From positions 1-64,000 of the forward strand of contig VHBB01000001.1 of assembly GCA_016872155.1 (NCBI GenBank): DNA of 64,000 nt, given 5' to 3'. The notes beneath the pieces are model-generated. The model was not told the DNA's origin. It searched no databases and was given only the letters and a program-made list of their open reading frames with translations. Source of the DNA: Sphingomonadales bacterium. GTDB taxonomy: Bacteria > Bacteroidota > Bacteroidia > Chitinophagales > Chitinophagaceae. Positions 26,936 through 36,759 of the stretch are shown here, piece after piece (within the stretch, counting starts at the first letter, position 1; each line of letters opens with the position of its first letter). A program made the translations under genes and the position numbers.

Positions 26936-29900
26936 ATGTCGCTGTCAAGAGAAAATCAAGAAAAAAAATTCGGGGCGGAGTACGCGCGTCTTAACCCAGC
27001 GCAACAACAGGCGGTGGATGCCCTCGAAGGGCCGGTTATGGTTATTGCCGGACCCGGTACGGGTAAGACCCAGATCTTGGCCAGCCGCATCGGCAAAATT
27101 TTACTCGATACCGATACCCAACCCGAGCATATACTTTGTCTGACCTATACCGATGCGGGCGTGGTGGCCATGCGCAAGCGGTTGCAACAATTGATCGGAG
27201 CGGCGGCCTATCGGGTTTCTATCGGCACCTTTCATTCGTTTTGTAATGATGTAATACAAGACAATCTGGTTTACTTCGAAAAGAGCAGCCTGGATCCTAT
27301 CTCCGATCTGGAGCGCATTCAATTGCTTAAAGAGTTGGTCGACGGCTTTCCAAAACAACATCCGCTAAAACGTTATCGCGGAGATGTCTACTTCGAGATC
27401 AAGGGGCTGCAAGAGCTCTTTAGTCTAATGAAACGAGAGAACTGGACAGTACCCTATTTATTTGAAAAGATCGATACCTATGTAGCCTCGTTGCCACAGC
27501 GCGACGAGTATATTGCCAAGCGCAGTGGCAAATACCACAAGAAGGGAGAGTTATTGACCGAAAAACTCGAATTAGAAAAAGAAAAAATGACCCGCCTGCG
27601 GGCCGCGGTCGGAGAATTCGAGCCCTTTCAGGCGTTGATGCAAAAGAAGAATCGCTATGATTTCGACGATATGATCAATTGGGTACTCGCGGCCTTTGCG
27701 GCACACCCGACCTTGCTTTCTGCCTACCAAGAGCGCTACACGTATGTACTGGTCGATGAGTATCAAGATAGCAGCGGCTCACAAAACAAGCTGGTAGAAA
27801 TGTTGGTCGATTACTGGGAAGAGCCCAATTTATTCGTGGTGGGCGATGATGACCAGAGTATTTACCGTTTTCAGGGAGCCAATATCGATAATATGACGGG
27901 GCTGGCCGATCGCTACCGCCAATCGCTCAAAACGGTTTTGCTTACCCAGAACTACCGATCGAATCAACCTATTTTAGAAACCGCCGGTGCTCTTATTGAC
28001 CTTAATAGTGAGCGACTGGTCAATCATTTGCCCGGGCTAAGCAAAACCCTCAAGGCCGCACTTCCGGAGCGGATCTCACAAACACATCTTGTGGTTTGTC
28101 GCGAGTACGAAAACCCACGCGAAGAGATGATCGGGATCGTTCAAGAGATCGAGCGCTGCATGGCCGCAGGAACCCCTGCCTCTTCGATCGCCGTGTTATA
28201 CAAAGAACACAAGTACGGAGAAGAACTTACCCGCTATTTACAACTCCGCAACATACCGGTCTATAGTAAAAAGAGTCTGGACCTGTTGCAACTGCCCCTG
28301 GTCAAAAAAATTGTCTTACTACTCGATTACCTGGCCAGCGAGCATGATGTTGCTGCCAGTGGCGATGAGATGCTCTTTGAGCTTTTACATTATGATTGGT
28401 TCGGAATTCCCCCTATCGAGATCACAAAGCTATCGTTGACGGTGGCCTCCAAACGCAGCAACGACCTGCAAGCCTCGCTGCGCGTAGCCTTACAAGAAAA
28501 GATAAAGGCCTCCCCGGTCCATCTTTTCTCGACCACCGAACAGACCCCACTCGAAAAAACAGGTCAACTGCTCGAGCGACTCATCGGTGCTGTACCCAAC
28601 CTGACCCTTCAGCAACTATTACAAACACTACTACAAGAAACCGGGCTATTATCGTTTTGTATGCAGGGGCCTCACAAACACGAAGACCTAAAAGTGCTAA
28701 CCGCCTTTTTCGATTTTGTAAAAGAAGAAACGCACCGTAAACCCGATCTGGACCTCGAAGGGCTGGTCACACTAATCGCTCTGATGAAAAAGGAGAACAT
28801 CACGCTACCCTTTGTACAAGTTAGCGGAGGAGAGAAAGGAGTCAATCTTTTAACGGCGCATGGATCGAAGGGCTTGGAGTTTAGCTATGTTTTTGTGGCC
28901 GGTTGTCAGGCCAGTACTTGGGAGAAAAAAAGAAAACCCTCGAGCGGCTATAGCTTTCCAGACAACTTAGTCGGGCAGAGCACCGGATCTTCTTCGATCG
29001 AAGAATTGCGGCGTCTTTTTTATGTGGCGCTTACGCGTGCAGCCGAATATCTTTTTATTAGTTACAGCCGAACCACCATGGCCGGAAAACCGCTAGAGCC
29101 CTCTCAATTCGTAGTAGAGCTTTGCGAGCAGCAACCACTGGTCGTAGAAAAAATTGTAACGGAGCAAGACACACTCGAGACGTTCGAGACGCTGGGACTA
29201 TCGCCGGCTACGGTTCCGGTAATTGCCTCGCTCGAAGAAGATATTACAGGGCCGTTGATCGAAAAGTTTGTAATGAACGTTACGGCGCTCAACAACTACT
29301 TAAAATGCCCCCTTGAGTTTTACTATCGCACGCTAATCAAGATCCCCTCGCCCAAGAACGAAGCCACCGAATTTGGTTCGGCGGTGCATCATGCCCTCGA
29401 AAAATTATTTCGTAAGATGCAAGACAGCGGAGAAGATCGGTTTCCGGATAAAGCTTTTTTTCTACACGAGTTCGAACTGTATATGCGTCGCCACCGCGAG
29501 AGTTTTACCCGCGAGCAGTTTGCCCGTCGTATGGAGTACGGACAGCAAGTGCTAGAGGCCTACTACGACAGACGCATTCAATCGTTTACTACCATCGTAG
29601 CCGTAGAGCGTAACATTCGCAACATTGTCTACCAAGGCGTTCCGCTAAAAGGGAAACTCGATAAGCTGGAATTCGATGGCAAATCGGTGAATGTGGTCGA
29701 CTACAAAACAGGTGACCCCGACAAGGCACTAGCCAAGTTAAAAGGCCCCGATACCAAGGAGCCCCTGGGAGGCGATTACTGGCGACAGGCCGTATTCTAT
29801 AAGATATTGGTCGATCAGTTTGAAGGAAGGGGCTGGACCGCGGTAAGTACAGAGTTTGATTTTGTGGAGCCCGATAAAAAGAAACAGTATCGGCAAGAAA

Positions 29901-30094
29901 AGATCGTTATTAGCCCCGAAGATCTGCAGCAAGTAGGCGACCAGATTAAGATGGTGTGGCAAAAGATACAGGCTCGCAATTTTTATACCGGCTGTGGCAA
30001 ACCCGATTGCCACTGGTGCAATTTTGTTAAAACGAACCAACTGGCCGTTTCGTTGCTCAATCCCGAAGAAGAAGAGGACATTACTGAATTGTGA
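26936..30094 (+). CDS. UvrD/Rep-type helicase fused to Fe-S PD-(D/E)XK nuclease
   Basis: The 1052-residue protein carries a UvrD superfamily 1 helicase: Walker A GPGTGKTQ (about 38-46), motif II VDEYQDSS (about 272-279), motif III VVGDDDQSIYRFQGA, motif IV QNYRSNQPI, motif V LLTAHGSKGLEF and motif VI FYVALTRAAEYLF. The C-terminal third (about 780-1045) is an AddB/RecB-like nuclease with GSAVHHALEKLF, VVDYKTGDPDK (Asp and Lys of the active site) and four cysteines fitting a 4Fe-4S cluster: LKCPLEFYY plus CGKPDCHWC near the end. This is the motor-plus-nuclease layout of recombinational repair enzymes such as AdnA/AddB. It probably resects double-strand breaks; recR lies two genes downstream. 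Confidence 0.92.
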   Translation: MSLSRENQEKKFGAEYARLNPAQQQAVDALEGPVMVIAGPGTGKTQILASRIGKILLDTDTQPEHILCLTYTDAGVVAMRKRLQQLIGAAAYRVSIGTFHSFCNDVIQDNLVYFEKSSLDPISDLERIQLLKELVDGFPKQHPLKRYRGDVYFEIKGLQELFSLMKRENWTVPYLFEKIDTYVASLPQRDEYIAKRSGKYHKKGELLTEKLELEKEKMTRLRAAVGEFEPFQALMQKKNRYDFDDMINWVLAAFAAHPTLLSAYQERYTYVLVDEYQDSSGSQNKLVEMLVDYWEEPNLFVVGDDDQSIYRFQGANIDNMTGLADRYRQSLKTVLLTQNYRSNQPILETAGALIDLNSERLVNHLPGLSKTLKAALPERISQTHLVVCREYENPREEMIGIVQEIERCMAAGTPASSIAVLYKEHKYGEELTRYLQLRNIPVYSKKSLDLLQLPLVKKIVLLLDYLASEHDVAASGDEMLFELLHYDWFGIPPIEITKLSLTVASKRSNDLQASLRVALQEKIKASPVHLFSTTEQTPLEKTGQLLERLIGAVPNLTLQQLLQTLLQETGLLSFCMQGPHKHEDLKVLTAFFDFVKEETHRKPDLDLEGLVTLIALMKKENITLPFVQVSGGEKGVNLLTAHGSKGLEFSYVFVAGCQASTWEKKRKPSSGYSFPDNLVGQSTGSSSIEELRRLFYVALTRAAEYLFISYSRTTMAGKPLEPSQFVVELCEQQPLVVEKIVTEQDTLETFETLGLSPATVPVIASLEEDITGPLIEKFVMNVTALNNYLKCPLEFYYRTLIKIPSPKNEATEFGSAVHHALEKLFRKMQDSGEDRFPDKAFFLHEFELYMRRHRESFTREQFARRMEYGQQVLEAYYDRRIQSFTTIVAVERNIRNIVYQGVPLKGKLDKLEFDGKSVNVVDYKTGDPDKALAKLKGPDTKEPLGGDYWRQAVFYKILVDQFEGRGWTAVSTEFDFVEPDKKKQYRQEKIVISPEDLQQVGDQIKMVWQKIQARNFYTGCGKPDCHWCNFVKTNQLAVSLLNPEEEEDITEL

Positions 30095-30140
30095 GGCGCT
30101 TAACGCCGGTTTACTGGCAAACCCTGTAAGTTTGCAGCAG

Positions 30141-31568
30141 ATGCAAAAAGCCTCCCCCTTTTTTTGGATACTCCTGTTATTTGGCTGCTTTTGGATTAGC
30201 CAGCTTGGAAGCGGCTGTGCCAATATTATTCCGCCGCAAGGAGGCCCCCGCGATACCATTCCTCCGCAACTGGTCAATGTGGTGCCCGCAAACGGCGCCA
30301 CCCTTGTAACGAGTCGTACGATACAATTATACTTCGACGAGTACATCGAGGTACAACAGGGACAAGACAACCTGCTGCTCTCTCCGCTGCCCACTACGGC
30401 TCCTGTTATTGAATCGAAGTTGCGTGATCTGACCATAAAACTCAAGGACTCTTTGCTGCCAAATACAACGTACAGCATAGACTTTGGAACTACCGTCAAA
30501 GATTTTACCGAAGGCAATATTGCCAAAGGGCTGCGCTATGTATTTTCTACCGGTAGCTATCTGGATTCGCTGGAACTCTATGGTACGGTGCAACTGGCCG
30601 AAACAGGACTCGTTGACAGTACACTGATCGTGATCTTGCACAAGGATGCTACCGACTCGGCACTTATTAAATCGAAACCTTATTACCTGAGCAAACTCGA
30701 CAAAAGCGGTCGATTTCGTTTTCGCAATTTGCCACCCGAACGATTTTTTATTTATGCCCTAAAGGACGAAGCCGGATCGCGCCGCTTGGTAAAGAACAGT
30801 CAATTGATGGCCTTTGCCGATCAGCCTGTCTATGCCAATCAACAAACCGATAGCCTGGTGCTGTTGGCCTTTGCGGCCGAAAAAGAACCAGCCCCTGTAT
30901 TGGAACCTTCTTCTACCGATAAACCGAAGGGAAAAACAGAGGCGGACAAACGCATTCGTTTTCAAACCACCCTTAGCAATAACCAACAAGATATCTTACA
31001 ACCGCTGCAACTGACCTTCGAAACATCGCTGCTTGCCTGGAGTGATAGCTCGGTAGGGCTCTACAAAGACTCTGTCTACGCAAAGGTCGATAGCGTCTCG
31101 ATTACAATAGACAGTACTAAAAAGGTTATACGGATACAACCCAACTGGCTCGAGGGTGCCTCGTATCATCTACTCTTGACCAAAGGGGGCTTTACTGACT
31201 CTAGCGGAAGAACACTGCTCAAAACCGATACCCTAAATTTTACCACCAAACGCAAGACCGATTATGGTAAGATCAAGCTCAGACTGCGCGGGCTAAACCT
31301 AGAGGCAAAACCGGTATTGCTCTGGATACAAAACGAAAAACTAATCAGCACTGCCGTACTTGACAAACCCGAATTTACCAATGACCTTTTTGTACCCGGA
31401 GACTACCAGCTTCGGATCTTGTATGATGCCAACGGTAATGGTCGCTGGGATACCGGACAATTCTTTGGAAACCGTCGCCAGCCCGAACGGGTGGTGGCCC
31501 TCGATAAAAAGATCAGTATAAAACCGGGTTGGATTAACGAATACGAGATAGAGGTGAACAACCGTTAA
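30141..31568 (+). CDS. Lipoprotein with Ig-like (Big_5) domain
   Basis: I place the start at ATG 30141, which gives 475 residues beginning MQKASPFFWILLLFGCFW; the longer frame from 29994 would overlap the helicase gene and displace the signal sequence. A lipoprotein signal ends at LGSGCAN. The first domain (about 35-135; PPQGGPRDTIPPQLVNVVPA, IQLYFDEYIE, PNTTYSIDFGTTVKDF) is a Big_5-type Ig-like domain, and a second such region lies around 290-390. This family is widespread and conserved in Bacteroidota, usually as an uncharacterised outer-membrane lipoprotein. It ends 21 bases before recR. Confidence 0.88.
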   Translation: MQKASPFFWILLLFGCFWISQLGSGCANIIPPQGGPRDTIPPQLVNVVPANGATLVTSRTIQLYFDEYIEVQQGQDNLLLSPLPTTAPVIESKLRDLTIKLKDSLLPNTTYSIDFGTTVKDFTEGNIAKGLRYVFSTGSYLDSLELYGTVQLAETGLVDSTLIVILHKDATDSALIKSKPYYLSKLDKSGRFRFRNLPPERFFIYALKDEAGSRRLVKNSQLMAFADQPVYANQQTDSLVLLAFAAEKEPAPVLEPSSTDKPKGKTEADKRIRFQTTLSNNQQDILQPLQLTFETSLLAWSDSSVGLYKDSVYAKVDSVSITIDSTKKVIRIQPNWLEGASYHLLLTKGGFTDSSGRTLLKTDTLNFTTKRKTDYGKIKLRLRGLNLEAKPVLLWIQNEKLISTAVLDKPEFTNDLFVPGDYQLRILYDANGNGRWDTGQFFGNRRQPERVVALDKKISIKPGWINEYEIEVNNR

Positions 31569-31589
31569 GCCAAGCCCTATCTTTGTTTT

Positions 31590-32210
31590 ATGCAGCTGCC
31601 TTCTGTACTATTGGAAAACGCCGTTAATGCTTTTGCTGCCCTACCGGGGATCGGCAAAAAAACCGCCCTTCGGTTAGTGCTGCACCTGCTTAAGCAAGAT
31701 ACCGAAGAGGTCTTGCAATTCAGTGAAGTGATCGCCACATTGCGTCGAGAGATCAAGACTTGTAAACGATGTGGCAATATTGCCGATAGCGACACTTGCA
31801 CTATTTGTTCGAATGCGTTACGTAAACAGGGGATGTTATGCGTTGTAGAGAGCATCCGCGAATTGATCGCCTTCGAGAATACCCAACAATACAACGGACT
31901 CTACCATGTTTTGGGTGGAATTATATCTCCGCTCGACGGCGTGGGTCCCGATCAACTCAATATTCATACCCTTATTGAAAGGGTCAAAAAAGAAGGAATA
32001 GAAGAGCTGATCTTTGCCCTTAACCCTACCATACAAGGCGATACCACCGTTTATTATATTCAGAAAAAACTCAAGGATGTGCCCGTAAAGATCAGCACCA
32101 TTGCCAGAGGGGTGGCCTTTGGAGGCGAACTGGAGTATACAGACGAGATGACCCTGGCTCGCAGCCTTCAAAACCGACTGCCTCTCGATCGATATATCAG
32201 TGGTTTATAA
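31590..32210 (+). CDS. recR: Recombination mediator protein RecR
   Basis: The 206-residue protein matches RecR in length and layout: N-terminal HhH (LPGIGKKTALRLVLHLL), a C4 zinc finger with Cys58, Cys61, Cys70 and Cys73 (CKRCGNIADSDTCTIC), a Toprim domain (CVVESIRELIAFENTQQYNG through GDTTVYYIQKKL) and the C-terminal Walker B-like LPLDRYISGL. With RecO it loads RecA on SSB-coated single-stranded DNA during gap repair. It follows the Big_5 lipoprotein by 21 bases. Confidence 0.97.
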   Translation: MQLPSVLLENAVNAFAALPGIGKKTALRLVLHLLKQDTEEVLQFSEVIATLRREIKTCKRCGNIADSDTCTICSNALRKQGMLCVVESIRELIAFENTQQYNGLYHVLGGIISPLDGVGPDQLNIHTLIERVKKEGIEELIFALNPTIQGDTTVYYIQKKLKDVPVKISTIARGVAFGGELEYTDEMTLARSLQNRLPLDRYISGL

Positions 32211-32226
32211 GCTAATACCCCTATAC

Positions 32227-32257
32227 TTGGTGATATAAGGTATCTATTGTAAATTTG
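32227..32257 (+). promoter_or_regulatory. Bacteroidota-type promoter of metH genes
   Basis: A TTG (32227-32229) and a TAAATTTG (32250-32257) separated by 20 bases match the Bacteroidota consensus TTG / TAnnTTTG. Transcription would begin near 32262, giving a leader of about 145 bases that contains the nested hairpin structure described separately. Confidence 0.65.
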
Positions 32258-32283
32258 CAATTCTTACGGGCGGATTTGTTTAT

Positions 32284-32366
32284 TGTTCGGCCTCTTCTAA
32301 CAGAACTAATAAACGGCAAGGAACTCTGGCAGTTTCCTCTCGTTTATCAGACCCCATTCCCGAACA
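32284..32366 (+). promoter_or_regulatory. Structured leader RNA upstream of metH, possible riboswitch
   Basis: Three nested stems are perfect or nearly so: P1 TGTTCGG (32284-32290) with CCGAACA (32360-32366), P2 ATAAACG (32309-32315) with CGTTTAT (32341-32347), and P3 AGGAACT (32319-32325) with AGTTTCCT (32331-32338, one bulge). A small hairpin TTCT/AGAA (32295-32305) lies in the junction between P1 and P2. The element lies between the promoter and metH. I could not match it to SAM-I, SAM-II, SAH or cobalamin riboswitch consensus, all of which would make sense for methionine synthase. It may be an unlisted class or a diverged member. Confidence 0.5.
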
Positions 32367-32406
32367 GCTACAGACCGGTCGTAACAGGAATAAAAACCTA
32401 TTCGAC

Positions 32407-33417
32407 ATGAAGCGTATTGAAGAAAGTCTGCAGCAACGCATCTTAGTGATCGATGGTGCCATGGGTACCATGATCCAGCGCCACAAACTGAGCGAAGCCG
32501 ATTACCGTGGAGAGCGCTTTAAGGATTGGCATTGCGATGTAAAGGGAAATAACGATCTCCTCAACATTACGCAACCCGAGATCATTATCGGTATTCACCA
32601 ACAGTACCTGGATGCCGGTGCCGACATTATCGAGACCAACACCTTTAGCAGCACTACGATTGCCATGGCCGATTACGAGATGCAATCGCTAGCCAAAGAA
32701 CTCAATGTAGCCGCGGCCCGTTGCGCCCGCGAAGCAATTGCTCGCTCGGGTAAGACCGCTTGGGTAGCCGGTGCCTTTGGTCCACTCAACAAAACCCTTT
32801 CTCTTTCGCCCGATGTCAACAACCCGGGCTTTAGAGCGGTGACCTTCGATGAGGTCGTAGCCGCCTATTACGAACAAGTGGTCGGGCTGGTAGAAGGAGG
32901 CGTGGATATTTTACTAATTGAGACCATCTTTGATACGCTCAATGCCAAAGCTGCCATTTATGCCATTAAAAAATATTTTCACGAGCAACAGCGCGAGCCA
33001 CTACCCATCATGATCAGTGGAACCATAACCGATGCCTCGGGACGTACCCTGAGTGGGCAAACCCTGGAGGCCTTTTACACATCGGTAATGCATGCAAGAC
33101 CCTTGTGTATTGGTCTTAACTGTGCGCTGGGTGCAAAAGAGATGCGTCCTTACATCGAAGAGCTCTCTCAACTGGCCAGCTGCTACGTATCGGCCTACCC
33201 CAATGCAGGGCTGCCCAATGCCATGGGAGAATATGATGAACGCCCCGAAGACACCGGACATTATTTAGAGGAGTGGGCGCGCGAAAAGTTCGTGAATATT
33301 GTCGGAGGCTGCTGCGGTACTACCCCCGATCATATTCGCCACATTGCCGAGCACGTCAAGGGCTTGACCCCACGCCCCCTGCCCCATGTTGAAAAGACCA
33401 TTCCTGTCACTGCATAA
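32407..33417 (+). CDS. metH: Methionine synthase, homocysteine-binding half
   Basis: The 336-residue protein is the N-terminal module of B12-dependent methionine synthase as a free-standing subunit: a homocysteine S-methyltransferase barrel beginning [15 protein letters not shown]. Zinc ligands are Cys239 (IGLNCALGA), Cys302 and Cys303 ([11 protein letters not shown]). It binds and activates homocysteine for methyl transfer from methylcobalamin on the second subunit, encoded immediately downstream. Splitting of MetH in this way is common in Bacteroidota. It follows a promoter and structured leader. Confidence 0.95.
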   Translation: MKRIEESLQQRILVIDGAMGTMIQRHKLSEADYRGERFKDWHCDVKGNNDLLNITQPEIIIGIHQQYLDAGADIIETNTFSSTTIAMADYEMQSLAKELNVAAARCAREAIARSGKTAWVAGAFGPLNKTLSLSPDVNNPGFRAVTFDEVVAAYYEQVVGLVEGGVDILLIETIFDTLNAKAAIYAIKKYFHEQQREPLPIMISGTITDASGRTLSGQTLEAFYTSVMHARPLCIGLNCALGAKEMRPYIEELSQLASCYVSAYPNAGLPNAMGEYDERPEDTGHYLEEWAREKFVNIVGGCCGTTPDHIRHIAEHVKGLTPRPLPHVEKTIPVTA

Positions 33418-33445
33418 ATCAACCCTGTACATTCAACGCTGTAGT

Positions 33446-36133
33446 ATGCAAGAATCCGTAACCATTTTTCCCTTTCTGCGCTTGTCGGGCCTAGAGCCGC
33501 TGGTCATTCGGCCCGAGACCAATTTTGTGAACGTGGGGGAACGTACCAATGTAACCGGCTCTAAAAAATTTGCCCGGCTTATTAGAGAGAACAAGTACGA
33601 AGAGGCCTTGAGCGTAGCTCGCCAGCAAGTAGAGAGCGGAGCACAGGTGCTCGATGTCAATATGGATGATGCGCTTCTGGACGGTATGGCGGCCATGACC
33701 ACTTTTTTAAATTTACTACAAAGCGAACCCGATATTGCGCGTATTCCGTTAATGATCGACAGTTCTAAATTCGAGATCATTGAAGCCGGACTAAAATGCG
33801 TGCAAGGAAAATGCATTGTCAATTCGATCTCACTGAAAGAAGGAGAAGAAAAATTTTTACAGCAAGCCGAGATCTGCCAGCGCTTTGGAGCGGCCGTAAT
33901 TGTAATGGCCTTTGACGAGAAGGGGCAGGCCGATACCATGCAGCGAAAAGTAGAAATTTCGGAGCGGGCCTATACGCTGCTGACCACGCGCCTAGGCTAC
34001 GATCCGCAAGACATTATTTTTGATCCGAACGTTTTTGCCGTTGCCACCGGTCTTGAGGAGCACAACAACTACGGAGTAGATTTTATAGAGGCGACCCGTC
34101 TAATAAAACAGAAAATGCCACTGACCAAAGTAAGTGGCGGGGTCAGCAATCTTTCTTTTTCGTTTCGCGGCAACGAACCGGTACGAGAGGCCATGCATGC
34201 CGTATTTCTTTTCCATGCCATTAAAGCGGGGATGGATATGGGGATCGTCAATGCAGGACAGTTGGCTGTTTATGACGAAATCGAACCCGAGCTACGACAG
34301 CTATGCGAGGACGTAATTCTAAATCGCAACAACGACAATAACGAAGCCACCGAAAAACTGATCCGTTTTGCCGAAACCGTAAAAGCCAAGGATAAGACCG
34401 AAGAAAAAAATGAAGCCTGGCGATCGACTTCGGTAGAAGAACGACTTAAGCATGCGTTGATCAATGGTATTACCGAGTATATAGACACCGATACCGAAGA
34501 AGCGAGAAATAAATATCCTCGTCCGCTCGATGTGATCGAAGGCCCACTGATGGCCGGGATGAATGTGGTGGGCGACTTGTTCGGAGCCGGTAAGATGTTC
34601 TTGCCCCAAGTGGTCAAGAGCGCCCGTGTGATGAAAAAAAGCGTAGCCTGGCTTACCCCCTTTATCGAAGAAGAAAAAAAGAACAACCCATTAGCCAGTC
34701 AGGGCAGTGCCCCCAAAGTACTGTTGGCCACCGTTAAGGGTGATGTGCATGACATTGGAAAAAATATTGTGGGGGTCGTATTGGGCTGTAATGGGTACGA
34801 GATTATAGATATGGGCGTAATGGTACCCACCGATAAGATCTTGGACAAGGCCGAACAAGAAAAAGCCGATATTATTGGACTAAGCGGATTGATTACCCCT
34901 TCGCTCGACGAGATGGTGCATGTGGCCCACGAAATGAAAAGAAGAGGAATGAAACAACCGCTACTCATTGGCGGGGCTACCACCTCTAGAATGCATACGG
35001 CCGTAAAGATCGCTCCCCAATACGAACATGGCGTATTGCATGTGCTCGATGCATCGCGCAGCGTTACCGTGGTTAGCTCACTGCTTAATAAAGAGCAGCG
35101 AAAAGAGCTCTTGCAGCAGACCCAAACCGAATACGAAGGGCTGCAACAGCAATTTTTGAATAAAGGAAAAAAGAATCTGATCCCTTATGCAGAGGCCGTA
35201 GTGACCAAAGAATATTTTGACTGGAAAAACTACAGACCCGTAACCCCTTCGTTTACCGGTACCCGGGTGCTGAAAAATATTGATCTGGCCACCTTGGCCC
35301 GCTATATTGACTGGGGACCTTTCTTTATTGCGTGGGAAATGCCCGGACGTTATCCGGCCGTGCTTTCCGATCCGATCTTTGGTCAAGAGGCCACTCGTCT
35401 CTTTAACGATGCCAACACGCTGATCAAAAAAATCATAGCGGAACATTGGTTCCAGGCCGATGGTGTGATCGGGTTTTGGCCGGCCACCAGTAACAATGCC
35501 GATACCATTACGTTGCAAACCGAACAAGGCGAGGTCAAGATCGAGTCGCTTCGTCAGCAACTGAAAAAAGCCATTGGGCAGCCTAACTTTTCGTTAGCCG
35601 ATTTTATTTGTCCGGCCGAGCTGGGCACGGATTATATGGGATCGTTCGCCGTTACCATTCACGGGGCCAAAAAATATATTGATCGTTTTGCTGCCGAGCA
35701 AGATGAGTACAATAAGATCTTGGTGCAACTATTGGCCGACCGCTTCGTAGAGGCCTTTGCCGAATACCTGCACGAGCAAGTCCGAAAAGAGTATTGGGGC
35801 TATGCTCAACAAGAATCCTTAAGCAACGAAGAGCTGATCACCGAAAAATACCAGGGTATTCGTCCGGCTCCGGGTTATCCGGCCTGCCCTGATCATACCG
35901 AAAAACTCAAACTCTTTTCGCTGCTACAAGCCACCGAAACGATCGGGATTACCCTTACAGAAAGTTTGGCCATGAATCCGCCGGCTTCGGTTTGTGGTTG
36001 GTATTTTTCGCACCCAGACAGCCATTACTTTGGACTGGGCAAGATTGATCGCGATCAGTTAAAGGATTATGCTAAGCGAAAAGGAATGAGCCTGGAAGAA
36101 GCAGATAAATGGTTGCGCCCCGTATTAGAATAA
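33446..36133 (+). CDS. metH: Methionine synthase, folate-, B12- and activation-domain half
   Basis: I favour the ATG at 33446 ([20 protein letters not shown]), giving 895 residues; an earlier ATG at 33386 overlaps the first metH gene by 32 bases and is possible. Domains in order are pterin-binding (about 10-270; [16 protein letters not shown]), cobalamin cap (about 310-410), B12-binding (about 415-560; DVHDIGKN with the cobalt-ligating His435) and the SAM-dependent activation domain (about 585-890; [15 protein letters not shown]). It methylates homocysteine held by the partner subunit, using methyl-tetrahydrofolate, and can be reactivated by SAM. All catalytic domains are present. Confidence 0.95.
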   Translation: MQESVTIFPFLRLSGLEPLVIRPETNFVNVGERTNVTGSKKFARLIRENKYEEALSVARQQVESGAQVLDVNMDDALLDGMAAMTTFLNLLQSEPDIARIPLMIDSSKFEIIEAGLKCVQGKCIVNSISLKEGEEKFLQQAEICQRFGAAVIVMAFDEKGQADTMQRKVEISERAYTLLTTRLGYDPQDIIFDPNVFAVATGLEEHNNYGVDFIEATRLIKQKMPLTKVSGGVSNLSFSFRGNEPVREAMHAVFLFHAIKAGMDMGIVNAGQLAVYDEIEPELRQLCEDVILNRNNDNNEATEKLIRFAETVKAKDKTEEKNEAWRSTSVEERLKHALINGITEYIDTDTEEARNKYPRPLDVIEGPLMAGMNVVGDLFGAGKMFLPQVVKSARVMKKSVAWLTPFIEEEKKNNPLASQGSAPKVLLATVKGDVHDIGKNIVGVVLGCNGYEIIDMGVMVPTDKILDKAEQEKADIIGLSGLITPSLDEMVHVAHEMKRRGMKQPLLIGGATTSRMHTAVKIAPQYEHGVLHVLDASRSVTVVSSLLNKEQRKELLQQTQTEYEGLQQQFLNKGKKNLIPYAEAVVTKEYFDWKNYRPVTPSFTGTRVLKNIDLATLARYIDWGPFFIAWEMPGRYPAVLSDPIFGQEATRLFNDANTLIKKIIAEHWFQADGVIGFWPATSNNADTITLQTEQGEVKIESLRQQLKKAIGQPNFSLADFICPAELGTDYMGSFAVTIHGAKKYIDRFAAEQDEYNKILVQLLADRFVEAFAEYLHEQVRKEYWGYAQQESLSNEELITEKYQGIRPAPGYPACPDHTEKLKLFSLLQATETIGITLTESLAMNPPASVCGWYFSHPDSHYFGLGKIDRDQLKDYAKRKGMSLEEADKWLRPVLE

Positions 36134-36139
36134 AGCTAA

Positions 36140-36167
36140 AATTAAAGTAAGCCTCTTTTCTTTAATT
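36140..36167. terminator. Possible bidirectional terminator at convergent metH / HAD junction
   Basis: AATTAAAG (36140-36147) and CTTTAATT (36160-36167) form an 8-bp perfect inverted repeat with a 12-base loop at the point where metH (plus) and the HAD gene (minus) converge. The stem is mostly A-T and overlaps the last codons of the HAD gene, so its strength is uncertain. Confidence 0.35.
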
Positions 36168-36759
36168 CTATTTGCAGATCGGTGGCCGAGGTAAAGTGAA
36201 TGCCCGCTAATCCCAACGACTCGCCCGCTTTGACGTTACGCAGATTATCATCAATAAAAAGGGCATGGGCGGGATCAATTTGATAGCGATCGAATAATAA
36301 TTGATAAAAGTCGGCAAACGGTTTTCGGGTACCTTCCTGACCGCTCACCAGTCTGCCATCGAACCAATGCAAAAAATCAAAACGCTGTAGCGCAATCGGA
36401 AAATTTTCGGCACTCCAATTGGTAAGCGCATAAAAGCGATATTGTTTTCGCACCCGAAGCTGCTCGAACAAGGTTACGGTGTCAGAAAGTGGCCCTCGCA
36501 GCATCTCTGTCCAGCGGCCGTAAAAATCGAGGATGGGTTGTCGCCAGCGTGGGTCGGGAAATTCATTTAATTTTTCTTCGGTAGCCTGCTGCAACGAGTA
36601 CCCCGCATCTTGCCGTTCGCTCCAATCACTGGTACAGATATGACTAAAAAAATAATCGCGATCGGCCGGGTCCGAAAAGTAGTGATCGTCATAAACGTAC
36701 AGTGGACTCCAGTCGACCAATACGCCACCGAGATCCCAGATAATGGTATGGATGGCCAT
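36142..36759 (-). CDS. HAD-superfamily phosphatase (HAD-IA, YihX-like)
   Basis: The 205-residue protein has HAD motif I IIWDLGGVLVDW (nucleophile Asp9; a Gly replaces the usual +2 Asp/Thr position in DLG, as in the YihX group, with a further Asp at the end), motif II YALTNWSAE, motif III Lys in GTRKPFADFYQ and motif IV FIDDNLRNV. YihX-like enzymes hydrolyse sugar phosphates such as glucose-1-phosphate; the substrate here is not known. Its ATG overlaps by one base the stop of the SemiSWEET gene (TAATG), suggesting translational coupling. Confidence 0.9.
   Translation of the reverse strand: MAIHTIIWDLGGVLVDWSPLYVYDDHYFSDPADRDYFFSHICTSDWSERQDAGYSLQQATEEKLNEFPDPRWRQPILDFYGRWTEMLRGPLSDTVTLFEQLRVRKQYRFYALTNWSAENFPIALQRFDFLHWFDGRLVSGQEGTRKPFADFYQLLFDRYQIDPAHALFIDDNLRNVKAGESLGLAGIHFTSATDLQIELKKRGLL

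Noticed and set aside
29994-30140. N-terminal extension of the Big_5 lipoprotein
   Set aside because: It lies within the end of the helicase gene in another frame and would place the lipoprotein signal internally.
32284-32366. SAM-I, SAM-II, SAH or B12 riboswitch by direct consensus
   Set aside because: I looked for the SAM-I core (GGCAACC-like), the SAM-II GATTTAA core, the SAH core and the B12 box and found none. I therefore report only a structured leader.
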